Source: Nemopilema nomurai (taxonomy: Eukaryota; Cnidaria; Scyphozoa; Rhizostomeae; Rhizostomatidae). From it: 64,000 nucleotides of DNA. Each line of letters starts with the position of its first letter. Positions within the stretch are counted from its first letter, which is position 1. Below the pieces are notes generated by a model that was not told where the DNA came from, searched no databases, and saw nothing but the letters and a program-made list of their open reading frames with translations. The stretch is from positions 310,001 to 374,000 of the forward strand of contig ML133394.1 in assembly GCA_003864495.1 (NCBI GenBank). The letters run 5' to 3'. Both the position numbers and the translations under genes were made by a program. Below, one piece after another: positions 12,068 through 25,010 of the stretch.

Positions 12068-15000
12068 GCTTGAACCCCATGCATTAGAATACCTAATGAT
12101 GGCCAATGCGGACAGAGCAATTTAATGAAGAAGTTTTCTTTAAGTAAAATATTTCATGTTGCACGACTTCTCGTGATTTTTCAAATCACCAATACTTCAG
12201 AGATATTTTTAAAGACGCCTGAAAGCCTTCAATAATTTAACAAAGCCGGGTTATTGTGCTTCACTCCATTGATGCCACCAGCTTCTTTATAGGTAATTCG
12301 CATGAACAGCGCAATATGAAACAATCTTATTACTGAAGGCATCAGAATTGAATTTCACATACATCTTTTGCGATAGCATAACAAGCTTTAACCTGATATG
12401 TTTTTAAGGTATTAACAAGCCTTGACACAATATTAAGCTCGTAGGAAGGTAGCAGAAGATGAGAGCATTCAGTCAAACAAGTATCTGATCTGTGAAAGCG
12501 TGCCCAAGACCGAAAAGATTTTTTTAATGCTGGCCTAAAAGGGCACAGTATTTGGAAACTGTTGTGTCATAAGAAGTGATTAGAGATAAAGTGCTGCCAT
12601 TTTATTGTAACTGTCAAAAGACAACGAAACAAAAAACAGCTGTCGAACGGCAATAAGAGGTACAGTGAGTTCTACTTCAACACAATAGTCGAGACCGAAA
12701 TATGGTATAATATTGGACAAGTTTTATTATGGGGTGAGCAAAAGGGGGGCCAAACCTCTCCATCAAAAGAGGTACTCAAACACGCCTTTCTCTTCAATCT
12801 GCTCAGCCTTAACACGTTCAGTTGGGATTCCTAGTTCTAGAATATTGAATAGTGCTCTGGGTGTTGCTAGCAAAACAAAGAAAAGGCGAGAAAGTGTACA
12901 TAATAGATTATTCTGAAACAGGCTCATCAAACAGTCTCAAGCTTGACTTTAATGGAATTCTCTCGAGCTGTCCAAAAAGGCTAATTTCAGAACATTTCAC
13001 ACTTTGCTTATCTCATCTGTTGTCCCAAGGAGGCCATCGCTAGTGGTTCGATTGAGAGAAAACAAACAGAAAGTGTTCCGCATGTCATAAAGATGGATAT
13101 AATCTTCCAAATTGATGCGGTCCTCCTTGCTGTTACAAAAGAGTCACAAAACGCAGGCATCGTTGTACAAAAGGAAGGAAGCGATAGCTGCACCCCGACA
13201 GCCAATGATGGATATTTTTAAACCCACCATTAAGACATTTTGAGCGGCAATTCGCGTCAATAAGGATGATTTGTTAATGCGAATCTCGCTGGCAACGTCA
13301 AAGACCGCCCATGTGACTTATGCACTGTTGTCGCAATGCATGATGGTATACCAAGTAAGGATGGTCAACAGTTTTGCGTAGTTTTTAGGTACGAAAAATT
13401 TTAACGAAAACCTAATTATATAGCAGTTAACACATCCAGGCTATGAGAAGACGTATGTTGTGCATATTCTTTAAACGAAATATTTTACGAGATGACTGAG
13501 TTTATATGTGTAATCAGGAAATTATACTTTAGCATCTTGAATGACCAAACACAGTACTGAGAACTGAAATTCGTGCACATCGAGATTAGCCGCTGTTGTT
13601 CGTTATGTGCCTAATAAAAACATAGACTGGAATGCTTCCTCTAGAATTCAAATGTAAACGTCAGATAATTGTCGTCTCGAAAAAACCCGTCACCAAAATA
13701 CGAACATAAGGACGGCAGCCATCATTTTGGCATTTATAAAAACCTCTACTGCCAAATGAGTTGCTGAAAGCTCTAGCACAAACGTTCACCAAAAGATCAA
13801 GAAACTTTGAGTTCTGAAAAAATTCTACCGAAAGTAAATGCAGACGATACGAGAAAATCAAGTACTCACAGAAATAATTGTTTATGATGAATAATTTAAT
13901 CAATTACACTGATGGTGTGGATGTCAGTGAGTAACAGAGAGGTAGCACGCATGGCAGGTCTCTGCTTCCTTCTTTATGAAACGCTTCACGTAAACCTACT
14001 AATTGAGGTGACTAGATTAAGACGTGGATCAAAATATGACGGTGAAAATGACCGGTGCTCTATAGAAAAAGCTGACATGCCCTGAGGATGCCAATAAGGC
14101 TCTTTAATTATAAATTGAGTAATCCATTAATCGATCGCACTATCATCTGCAGGTCTCCTCGATCCCATTAGCAGCCTCTCTTTCAGTCCTTTAAACAACT
14201 TTGAATCTCAACTTCGTGAGATAGAAGTACAAAACAACCGTACAGGTTGAAATATACTTTCGCTGTTGTCTGCGATATGTAGATAGCTGATCATTCCTCA
14301 TTATTTAAGAAAACATAAACAAATGTTTTCTAAAACAGCACTTTAGGGTACAGCGTGCCAGTTAATTCTTAATTCGATCTCAATTTTCACCAATACAAAG
14401 ACTGGTGCTCATATTACTGGTTATTACACCTGGACCTAAAGTGGCTTTCATAGAAACTAGTGTTGTTTTCATAGCAGCAAAAGCCGAAGTCAAATGCTAT
14501 TAGAAGGAAAACTTCAATTCGTCATGAAGCTATGAACCCATTTGCTTTTGGGAATCTACCAAAGGCTCCAGAAACGATGATAAACTAAGAATTCGAAAAT
14601 TTGGAAACAAGTTTATGTTACCCCTAAACCCTAGGTCAAAGATCAAGCTGCTGTTGATCCTTTAAGTCAAACATGCCCTTTGGTACATGTTCATTTAGTT
14701 TGCGAGAGCGAACGATCAACTGACAGTAACATGTTAAATACCTGTTTACCATAGCATTACCCGGGCAAAAGCGATGACCTTGAGATCTTTGCGTGGAACA
14801 GCAATCTCGGGCTTCGAAGGGAGGCAAAGCAATTCTCAGTCAATTGTGCTGATAAATTCAAAGCTTATAAAATTTCCAGAAGTAGAATTCTGTTTGATGA
14901 TTTTTATAGGACGGGCGATGAAAAAGCAGCAGAGCTGACAGACTTTTGCGAGCGTAGCTGACATCCTAGGTATCTCATTTGCCGTTTGCAAAAAAGTCAT

Positions 15001-16360
15001 AGAAAATCTTTTGAGTTAAACCAACTGTGACCTTACAGGAACTATCGAAAATTCTATTCAAAATTTTAAACATGTTGTTTGTAATGATTCTATCTACGAC
15101 TTGATTTTAGTCTACTTCCCAATCTGAATCAGATTTAAATACCAATAATTTTGAATACCTTCTAATGAAATACCTTCTAAAGAATGCCTTCTACTTATTA
15201 AGCAAGTATGCGTTTGAACATACGGAAACGTGTCTTGATGCTGACCTAGTTGAAGAAGGGACACTCAAAGACTTGGACCAAGAGGCAGCAAATAAAAAAA
15301 AACCATCTCAAAACTTTTAGTCGCTCACTGTTTTCAATCGTTCGCGGTCAACCGTTTCCTACCATTATTCATGCATAAACTTTATCTGATTTGACCTTGA
15401 CTGGAAGTTTGCTATCAATTGAGCATCATCACTAAAAAAATTCTGAAATCAAAGATTCAATAGGGTATTTGAAATTTTTTATTTTTTCAAACACTTTAAT
15501 GTCTTCACTAAACGTTGTTCGACTATTGTCGAGGGCTTGCGAGATTTATCATAGCTAGGAAGATCATTCAGCTCAAATTATACAGTAAATCCAATTAAAT
15601 TCGAAGAACCTCTCGTATATAACAGTTGAAGCATTTGAGACTTTTCTCTGTTTTGTTACAGCAGAAGCCTTTATAACCTGGACAAATGCCTAAATTAGTT
15701 GAAAAATTATTCTGCAAGCAAAGCAGTAGAAATTAGATATTCAAAACAGTTAGAGATTTTGTATTGTTATTACTTTTCATATTAACTTCATCAATGACAA
15801 AACATAGGTGAAGCACGCAAGCAAAATGCACTTTATCAAAGAGTCACGGGCCAAAAGAGGGTACAAAATGAGTTTTAAAATACGATAAACAATAGGAATT
15901 TCTCAGTCAAGACGCAGTAGCCTAAAGCCACCACTAAACATCATACAGGGCCTCTTAATTGTATAAATCCAAACAAAAGTTACGTTCTCTGCAAATGTAA
16001 TTTTTTCTCTAAAAACCATAATTGAAAAATTTGGGAAAAACTGTTTTTGAGTAATCGTTGTTTTGGCAATCTTGTTTTAACCTAAGCCCTATTTACAATC
16101 AATAAGGAAATTTCGATATTTGTCGCCTTCTTACAGCAATTTTGTGAAGCTGCTATTCAGCTGCGGAGGGCGTTTACTCCCACTAAACAACTGCGAAGCA
16201 ACAGGCTTTAACCTCCAGACCCATCCAGAAATGCTTAGACACGTTTCCCAAGCGGAGTGTTATATAGATATCAGATATCAACCGGGTCAAACGCACTACA
16301 AATTTTACAAACAAAACCTAAACATGCTTGTCGTCACATCAGTAATACGTAACTTTGACA

Positions 16361-16595
16361 TTTCAACCTCCAACCGATGTAGCCTGTGTATCGTTGCTAC
16401 TTCAACCTCCAATTCATGTAGCCTCGTAGCCTGTGTAACTTTGCCACTTCAACCTCTAGCCCTCTTAGCCTTTATAACTTTGCTACTTTAACCTCTAACC
16501 CACATAGCCTCTTGGCCTTTACAATTTTGGTATTTTTACTTCCAGCACGCGTAGCCTCGTAGCCTTTCTGATCTTGGTATTTGACCTCCAACCAA
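16361..16595 (+). repeat. Degenerate tandem repeat, units about 39-48 bp
   Basis: Five to six imperfect units share TTCAACCTCCA, then GTAGCCT, then a tail like TAACTTTGCTAC. Unit length varies because some copies carry a doubled CTCGTAGCCT block. The array keeps a frame open for a while, which explains a spurious open frame across 16120-16491; I do not regard that as a gene. Confidence 0.7.
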
Positions 16596-18099
16596 AAGGC
16601 AGGTATTTGTTGTGCCATTTCCACTTTTGTGCCACTTTGTGACACTAAAATTTCGAGGTCTTTTCCTGCTGCCGGTTACTTGCACGTCAGGAAATTTGAT
16701 GTCTGGAAAACCCTTGGCATTGGGGAAGCCACCATAATGCTTTGTTACAAACCATGATAAACAAAGTTCGAAATTGAATTGTCCATACTTGTATGCTAAT
16801 TCCGAACCATATGCAGGATACAAATTCTCTTTGAATCAATATTTCCCTGAACACTTGAGAAAATATAGAGAACCTGCATTATAGAGAGAATATTCTCAAC
16901 ATTCATGTATGTGTGTGTTTTCGATAATCAACATTAAACACTGTAACGCCAGGTTGCTTAACTTGAAGGAAAAAATTGCCCCCTCGTTTTGGGGAAAAGA
17001 AAACAGATGAACCTAAGTAAAATAAGCCTCTATAGCCTCGTTTGCTTTCCTCTTGACTGTGTCCCTTACTAACACTTGAGTCGCAGCTCGTTGAAGTTTA
17101 AGGTTTCAACGAGAAAGGATCAGTTGGAAAACATCTTGTCTATCAAGAATCTCAAACCCACAGGTCAAACTTGTTTCAGATATAAATAATTAACTGTTTC
17201 TAAAATTAAAATTTGCCTACGTGAACTTAAGAGCCTTGGACAAAAGACGAACGACTTGACACAAATCAGTAATTGTTTGTTCTTTGATAAAATGACATCG
17301 TGATAAAATGACAGTATGACAAACACTGGAAAACAGAAGAACATGAAGGAGCGGGCTGATAACTGTTTTGCCAGCAAGCAGAACAGGGCTTAGAAAAGGA
17401 CCCAGGGCAGCTGAATTCAAAGGGAATTCGAGATCAAGAGACCCCAACATTGTCGCATGCACATTAGAGTATGATTACAGTGCAACCATAGAGAGCAAAG
17501 AGATTGTGAACAAAGTTTTAAAATTAGTTTGGGCTTGCATTTCCTCCAGAGATATCTTTTAAAAGCTACCATGAAGGTAAAATAATGAGAACTAAGATAG
17601 TCTCATTAAATTTGGTTTATTTAAGAACCATTTCTTAGGCCATTCAACAGCCGATTTTCGTCTGCTGCGCACGCGCCAATGTTGGGAGACGCGCTGTATA
17701 TAGTGACTTGTTCGAAGATGGTCAACGATGCTCAGTAGTATAACCCGCCGGGGAAAATTCAAGTAGCTTCAACAGCCATTGCGAAAGAAAGACATTAAAA
17801 AGCAACCAAACTGATAACAAAGAATATGAATGGGGTGCATCATAATATAACAACACCAAAAGAAGGGGTCCATTGCAAATGGGCACCGTGGCAGGAGGCA
17901 CCATGCTTAATAACAACTCCCCGTATTGAAACGGGAGGTCTGGTACACACTAGTTTATAAACAAGGGTGAAGGTACGGAAAGAAAATACGAATCACAGCG
18001 ATCTTCCGGCTGCTCAGCCATGACTCTTTGGTTCTGTTCGGTTTTGGTGCATATCTCTGTGAAGCGTCAACTGGCAATCTGGAAAGAAGTTGGCAATTA

Positions 18100-18185
18100 A
18101 ACGACCCGGTGTCACGTGCACTGGCGGGAATCGAACAGATGATGATTTTTAAGTGACGCCTAAAACCACGGCGAGACCATTAAGC
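18100..18185 (-). mobile_element. tRNA-derived SINE-like fragment
   Basis: On the minus strand a block begins GGTCTCGCCGTGG and continues TTTTAGGCGTCACTT, resembling an A-box region. About 45 bases later it carries GTTCGATTCCC (18126-18136 on the plus strand), an almost ideal RNA polymerase III B-box and T-arm. The spacing is tRNA-like, but the cloverleaf is not maintained and the sequence runs on into unrelated DNA, so a SINE head or a tRNA relic fits better than a working tRNA gene. Confidence 0.45.
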
Positions 18186-19845
18186 CTCGTTTTCATATCA
18201 TCATTATCGATAGCATCTATCGGGTTTCGTTGTGTGTCACACGTGCTGTGACGACTGGGGCAACTTTGTGGTAGATAAAAATGACAGCATTCACCAAACA
18301 TTCTTTCTTTCAGCTTAAACTGGTTCACATGCTATGTTAAACAATCCATGTTGAATGAATGGAAAATATTCTTCGTGAAAGAAAACGGCGTATAATGTGA
18401 CAAGAGAATTCTCCATAAGAGAATTTTGCTTAACTCTTGTGTCCTTTGTCACAAGCCATTTATTATAGATACACGGAATATTCTGGACCAACCAATAGAT
18501 TTTAATCAGTAGAGCCAACAACACTGTCACATTGACTTGTGACAGCCATTTTTGATCAATATTTCGAATTTCCTGGCAGCACATTGTAGGATGGTTGCTG
18601 TGCTTTGTTAGATCCCCATCGAACGGTGGTGAGCCAAAATCATTGTCCCACATCAAAAAGCATGTCCCCAATAGAACGCAAAAGGCGGGTAGCGAAGGCG
18701 TTGACTGGACATTTTACAACTGAACCATCTCCGCAATGAAATCATCGACGGGGAACGTCTAAAAAGCACCTTTCCATACAATCATCGCGTCCCCTATTCC
18801 CCGCCACATACGACTTAGAAACAAAGGTTAAAAGAGATATCCAAGATAAATTTACTTGGCTGAAAACCTTCTTGTCTACAGTCTGCTATGAAGACGGCAA
18901 CATGAACTTCATAGCCACAGAAGGTGACACCGGGGGATGACCAGTTTGGGCGTTTCTTTCCAATAACCAATGTTAAATGATCTTCTTCCTGGCTTCTCGT
19001 TATATTATCACTGCGTATCTCCGTCCGAGGCAATTCTTAGTAGGCTTAGCCTCTCTTTCAATAAGCAGTCTTCGTGCCTCTTTCAAGGACATTCCACTGT
19101 GAATTATTGCCTTACGGAGAAAAAGCACCGCGCCCAGTTTACACAGCAGAGGTGACTACCTGGCAAAGGACAGGAATTCGTTCGTATAGTGCCCATAAAC
19201 AAAGGAAAACTAACGTGGACGCGTAATGTCACGTGCAACTGAATTGTTGATGTAATACGGCACAAGAATTAGATTGGCTTTGCTGGTTGTATCAAAGATG
19301 CAATTATCCTGGCGATTCAGGCCTATTTAACGCGATATCTGATTACTGCGTTAATAACCGACCGCAAAGCTGTCATCTGGCCGGTGGATTCCCTGAGATG
19401 AGAAGTGATTACGGCTTATTCCAGTTTCACCCAGCCCAGTAATGATAGATTAACTGTTCCGTCTACAAAAGGTACTTAATGAAATCAACCAGAAATCCAA
19501 AGTAGCAAGGAGAACTCTTTCAGTTTAATCCCAAAGCTTGAATAATCCAAGAATGAACTCTAGACATGAAAAGCGTTTTGTTTTATTAGCACCAACTGCA
19601 ATCAGTGCGAACGCTTGATTACCGCAACATAAGCGAAGCCCGTAAGAGACATTATCACATTCACTTTCCAATTAGATCACGTTTGTCTCCGGTTCGCGCA
19701 GCAATAGCGTACCGGTATTGTTTAGGCCCTGGTCCTGAAACCGGAACGTTCTTCAAAGTGTTTTAAGACGAAAGGATGTAATAAACTACCGTTATGTTTA
19801 TTAGATCACTCAACTTGTAATAAGGGCAAAGGATTTTCTTTTTCT

Positions 19846-19859
19846 GGGGGGGGGGGGGG
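19846..19859 (+). repeat. Poly-G run (14 G)
   Basis: Fourteen consecutive G, followed by TGGTAGGGTGAG. It is a simple homopolymer, prone to length variation and sequencing error. Confidence 0.8.
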
Positions 19860-20477
19860 TGGTAGGGTGAGCAAGGGATAATTTGAGAAATTTTCGAAAA
19901 AGAACTGTCACCACTTATAATCGCATCTTCTATAGACACGTGATCGTAGATATTATGTGACCTCGCCCTACAAAGAATGGTGGGTACTCTTATTGTTTAA
20001 TCTCTTTGACCCCATTCAAAGAAGGCAACCGCCAAACTATTTGAGTGCCAGTGATTTCTGGCCATAAATCCTTCTTAAAGGTCAATTCTTGGCAGGTATA
20101 GCTTCGAGTCCTTTTATATAAGAGTCGAAAAGTCAGGGGAGACCAGGCAAACTTCATCGATTACGAGAACTGAGAATGATATCAATTGATAAGCAGAGTG
20201 AAGTGTTGACTCGACCGTTAGGGACTGGCCAAAAGCTGGAACAGAAATCGAAAAGGGACTAAAAATGACCAAACGACAGTGACTTCCAAAGATTTCTTCC
20301 AATATGCTTAACTTCCTCTTTTTGGAAAAAAGCCTTGGCTGCTCACTTGAGTTTGTTTACTAAATTATTTCAATGTAGGGCTTTTTAATGAATTGGCTTG
20401 CTTTGATGAGGCTACTTGGCTAAAAAGAGCTCATTGGTGTGTGATGCTTGTAACAACCTGAAGAAAAATCCAGCATC

Positions 20478-20506
20478 TATTATTATTATTATTATTATTA
20501 TTATTA
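20478..20506 (+). repeat. Trinucleotide microsatellite (TAT)n
   Basis: About nine uninterrupted TAT/ATT units in intergenic DNA. Confidence 0.9.
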
Positions 20507-20559
20507 GAAGAATCTATTAAGGCTACTGCGACTACTGCTCACTCAGCTACTGACCACTT

Positions 20560-20945
20560 TTTGATCCGTATTAAAAGCAATACGGATTGGCCGTCCGCTC
20601 AGACCACTCCTAGCTATCCAAAGTAAAACTAATACGATAAGCTGTATCACTATTGATCCTTCTAGCTCAAGGTTCCAAAGTGCTCCAAACTACAAAAGCC
20701 TCATATAGACAGGACAATCCGTATCATCTTTGGAACGTACCCTCAACGTGGTCTTTATGGGGCACGTGAACCTAATAACCAGCCTCGTTTGCAAAAGAAA
20801 TGCCTCGGTTTCGCCATTAATCCGTAGTGGTGTAAACGAAAGGTTTAACAGTAGCAAAATGATCCGGTGCAGTGTAAACACGACCTACCCGCGTCAATTT
20901 TATCCGGATAAGGTGATCTGTATCAGCGTAAACGGGGCTTAAAGC
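20560..20945. mobile_element. Probable MITE debris
   Basis: The left side has a perfect small palindrome, ATCCGTATT (20564-20572) facing AATACGGAT (20579-20587). The right side ends in TATCCGGATAAGG and CGTAAACGGGGCTTAA, with GTGTAAACGAAAGG between them. Terminal strings of the CGTTTACAC...GGGGC kind are typical of short non-autonomous DNA transposons. Clear full-length terminal inverted repeats or a target duplication were not established, so the limits are approximate. Confidence 0.35.
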
Positions 20946-21503
20946 CTAACTGTTTTCGGATTAGGGCCTTGATTATATCTTCTGACTTTGGTTTGAATCA
21001 CAGTCAGAGTTATGTGGTCAAGAAGGAAAATATTGAAGCCATGAATTTTCGAGCTGTCATTCAATCAATCTTGCATTCATTCAATAAATAATATTAAGAA
21101 GAAAGGGGAGGGAACAATGCAAAGAATGCGTATTAAGTAATGGAACGAACGCAGAAATTAGCAGGAGGCATTTCAGAGTACAAGAGTTATAAATGAGTAA
21201 AGGCATTAAAAGGGCTAGTAAAAGGGCAACTTTCGCCTCATAAAAGCTGTCTCACGCTGCTCTTTTTTATTTGTTGATCAGAAACCAGCTTCTAGTTACG
21301 TCGTCTCCATTGCGTCCTACTCTTTGTTAGTCATGTGATTAAAAATCAAAATTTGATTGGCTTAAGAGCGGAAGACCCGTCTTTGGCACACTGCACGGTT
21401 TCTGCCAATCTTTGTATTTCGCAAAAAAATTGGAATGTGCGCAAGGCTGAAGAAGAAGCACCCAGGTCTTTAGGCTATGCTGCCAATACGTGAAAATTGA
21501 GCG

Positions 21504-21561
21504 GAATATCTCCATTTTGGGCCTTGCGTTGTCATGAGCATGTATCAAAATGGAGATATTC
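21504..21561. repeat. Perfect 16-bp inverted repeat with 26-bp loop
   Basis: GAATATCTCCATTTTG at 21504-21519 is the exact reverse complement of CAAAATGGAGATATTC at 21546-21561. It can fold into a strong hairpin. No run of T follows directly, so a terminator reading has no support; it may be the core of a small palindromic element. Confidence 0.75.
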
Positions 21562-21837
21562 GAAGGTGTCGTGAAAACAGAGTGATTTTAAAACAAAGTA
21601 ATGGAAACATAGTCATATGTGACGACATATTCTAGGTGACAATGTTTGGATGAGTGATCCTCTGTGTTCAATCAAATATCGCAGTGTCTTCTGGAGATGC
21701 GATGATATACTAATGATAATGGAGGTGGGCGCCTACATGAAATCCTATATCAAAATAGAGGGGATTTTTTTCCAGGACAACACCTTTGAGAACCATACAT
21801 TGGCTCTTAGCAGACATTTTGTGCACTACCGGGTCAG

Positions 21838-22090
21838 AGCTGCAAAAAGCTGTTGACCTTCCTTCCGACCCAAAAAAATATGCTCTCAATCTTCCTAATT
21901 TTGATACAATAAATAATTACTAAAAAATTGCTCGACGGTGTTTTGTGAACTTTTCAAAAATCATTTCTATACCAATAAGAACTATACCAACAATATATAA
22001 TTTCATTCTTGTCCACAAAACTTCCTCAATTTTTTAACAAAACCTTCCTCTAAACCAAACTTGCAGGTGTGAAGTGTTTTCCCGGCACTG
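21838..22090 (+). repeat. Dispersed repeat, copy 1
   Basis: It starts AGCTGCAAAAAGCTGTTGAC and includes ATAATTACTAAAAAATTGCT and TTTTGTGAACTTTTCAAAAA. A second copy in the same orientation lies at 34778-35100, inside the long MFSD9 intron. The two copies have diverged and differ by indels. No coding capacity is seen; probably an unclassified non-autonomous mobile element. Confidence 0.7.
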
Positions 22091-22379
22091 TACCGGGTTT
22101 CTAATATTTCATAATCGTTGACACATCAACTTGAGTCTAACATTAGAGTCATATTCATCTTCCTGGCTTAATTAGATTGCTAGCTGGTACGCCACAGTCG
22201 GTATCGTGAACCTGCCCACAAATCGACATCAAATCGCAACCAGTGGCTTTCCATAAAAATTATGCTCAAGTTCATGTTTAGGAGCTCAGTATTTTGGTTT
22301 TCACGTGTCACATTAATCCAATTACATCCTGAGCTGTGCTTTCATTTCGGGTACCGGCTTTCGGTTTCTTCTGAATCAC

Positions 22380-22500
22380 AGGCGGCGAGACACTGGGCCT
22401 AGTGACGTCACGCGCAACCTTCGAGTCGTGGCAATATGGCGACAGTGCAGCGTAAAGGAAAGGTCGCCACGTGCCAACGGAAGTGTCGCTAATGAAAGAG
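22380..22500. promoter_or_regulatory. GC-rich patch with full CRE palindrome
   Basis: GTGACGTCAC at 22402-22411 is a complete cAMP-response element. It is followed by CAATATGGCGAC (YY1-like, ATG inside) and CACGTG-type strings. The ATG opens an 18-codon frame only. The composition and motifs are promoter-like, but no downstream gene was identified. Confidence 0.3.
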
Positions 22501-25010
22501 GCGCGTGAAACGTGCGCCAACGAAATTAAGCACAGGCATCGATCAAAATCAGCCGAATGATTATGAGACGACGGAAGGGAGGTGCAAACAGTTAATTGCA
22601 GAAAGCCAATTAGGAAAGAAACTTGCCGATCAACTTCATAAATCCATCTGTACCCATGAGTCACCGGCCGCTCTAATCACATGAAGGTTTTACGCCTACC
22701 ACCTTTGAATCTCTGTCTGTTTGCTTCGTGTTTTGTTTCTCTTACTTTTCATACTCTCCCATTCACACTGGATTAAATAACCTGATGGGTAGAATATATT
22801 TTTTTGTCGACAACTAAACGTATTTAAACTGAAAAATACTTTTTAGGTTTTTATTCAAAATCGTGATACAATATGGTTGAGAGGGCATATAAAAATATAA
22901 AAAGATATCAATATGATAAAGTTTTAAAATCGCTGTATTTTCAAGAATTCCTATAAAAATGACTTTCTACTATTTTATGTAACCATTTCTAATTAAAATC
23001 AGCTATTTAAAGTTGAAGCTGGTTATTTTAGGCTTTTCAAGATGATTGAAACCGGACGTTCCTAATATTTTTAAAGTACAAGGGCGTACCTTAAACCTAT
23101 CCTACGAAAAGCCATCAAAAGACAACTCATACCACCTACGATTTACTTGAATTAAATCTGGAGAAAGACAGAAAATCCGAAAACTCTGAATTCTTGATGT
23201 TCGATACTAGTAAAAACAAAAGGGAATTTCGCGAAATCAAAACGCACGTCACCATGATCTTTATGCTGAATCAATAACTGACCAATTTCAGGCTAGTCTT
23301 TGTGTATGGTCATTGACTTACAATCACGAGCAGGGGAGATTTGCATCCAGAAACCTTCAGTAAATGACGTCATTGAGTCTAAAGGTGGCTAAGGCTTTCG
23401 AATAAGGTCTTCAATGCCTGCTACCAGAAACCTTGAACATTTCCTCAAGCTTGTGTCATTGCTTACTTATTTAGGAGCCCCCTTGCCGACCCCCTTGAAA
23501 ATATTGAGTAAATAGCATGAGCGCCCTATTTACGAAAATATTGAGTATGTTCTAAACTTAGATCTTTATGTAGAAAGAATTCAGCACCTTTTAAGAGGTG
23601 AGAGAGAGGGCAGGCTTGTATTAGTGTAAAATATGTTCTATGAATAACAAATGTTTTGGCAGGAATTGCTGCTTCATATCCTCTTATAATGACCAACATA
23701 AAACCGCATCAAAATGCATCATGCATTTGAATGTTATAGCGCGTCGTGCTTCCCGTGACATTTTTTAGCCTTGACCATTCTGATCTTTTTTTGGCCTAAA
23801 TTATTTCCGAAATTCCTAGCAGCCAATACTCTCGCTCGTCCTCTTTTTGTCTTTCTGTGTTTCATGCCGCGACAGAGATCAGCCGCGTATAGAAATAAAC
23901 CATAAAACGTTGAATATCTCAACAAATGACAAAAAATATTGCAAGGTTATATTTTTCGCCTCACAAAAAAATTCAAGCTGCGGAAGTGCCTGCATTGTGA
24001 AAAAGGCCGCGTACGAATGACGCGTCCAGATGACAAAAACATGCCCTTTTAATCTCTACAAAGAAATGGTATGCTTTCACCTTGAGAATTTGGAAATTGA
24101 AATCTACATACCAACGGAAATAACTAAGACGTTGATATGCATTGCTGTTGTTGCGCTATTTTAATAGGTGCGTTTTTTAGGTAGCTATGTTCTATACCGA
24201 ATAGATCAATGCATAACTGAACTTGCAGAGATATCTAGAGATTCCACATCTACATTGATATATTGCTAGCAGATACAGAGTTTGGATACTTTGCTGCAGA
24301 ATTATTACAAAACTGTTTGACTCTACTATAGCAACAAATTTGTTCCTCCATTTCTTTCCAAATGAATTCTAGTGAGCATTGAATATTCAACTTAAGAAAT
24401 TTTGCATGGCGCACAGTTACCTATTTCTAAAAGGGAGGGGGTGTAATTCTTGGCCATTGACTTACGCAAACAATTGACTAAAAACAGAATGGCCAACCTT
24501 CTGTTCTGAATGGCTTTCCTTCAAACATCCATCTTTCAACAGATTTTTTCGTAAACGGCTACTTACCTAATAAGGCAAAGCTTTTTAATCAACGACATTC
24601 AAAGAGTTAAATTGAGCTTCCTTACAAGAACAAGCTAAGCCTTCCTCAGAGTTCTTGATGAGTAGCTAAGTAAAACATTCCGTAGAACTCATTCGAGTTT
24701 ATTGTGAGACAATTTAACGTTAAATGCTTTGGGCGATATTTCCGATCTGGAATGTCTGTCTGCAAGAGGAATAATCCTGGCTTCCTGGGTCTCATTCGTT
24801 ATCTAAGGGGAAGATGTTTTACCAAACAATGTCTTTTGGTCTTCTTCTCTGAACAGTGTCAATTGCACCCCAGCTTCAGTAGCAGTCTCAAAGTCTTAAC
24901 ATAATTTCTTGAGATTTTAACCAAGTCATCGCACTTTTTCAGAATTAGCGAGGTTCTAGTTTGATGTATCTTGCATCAAAGAATGATTGATAAGCTCATC
25001 GAGATCATCC

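Larger units (their letters stand above)
5701..16360. other. Intergenic, no recognisable gene
   Basis: The open frames here are short, many start at non-ATG codons, and none resembles a protein family I know. Structures worth recording are a C-rich/G-quadruplex-capable run at 10818-10850 and a 20-bp direct repeat (GGAGGCCACGCTTATTAGAA) at 12011 and 12048. The rest is AT-rich unique-looking sequence. Multi-exon genes with very short exons or non-coding RNA genes cannot be excluded by eye. Confidence 0.4.
16596..25010. other. Intergenic, no recognisable gene
   Basis: No protein family was recognised. Recorded separately: a SINE-like block at 18100-18185, a 14-G run at 19846-19859, a TAT microsatellite at 20478-20506, probable MITE debris at 20560-20945, a 16-bp inverted repeat at 21504-21561, one copy of a dispersed repeat at 21838-22090, and a CRE-bearing GC-rich patch at about 22380-22500. 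The longest frames (118 aa on the minus strand at 18315-18671 and at 22308-22664) have no known domain. Confidence 0.4.

Noticed and set aside
16120..16491. Plus-strand 123-aa open frame
   Set aside because: It lacks family resemblance and its second half is the degenerate tandem repeat.
18315..18671. Minus-strand 118-aa open frame with a hydrophobic stretch
   Set aside because: No recognisable domain or credible splice context; chance length is plausible in 64 kb.
22308..22664. Minus-strand 118-aa open frame
   Set aside because: No family resemblance; part of it overlies a GC-rich patch where stops are rarer.
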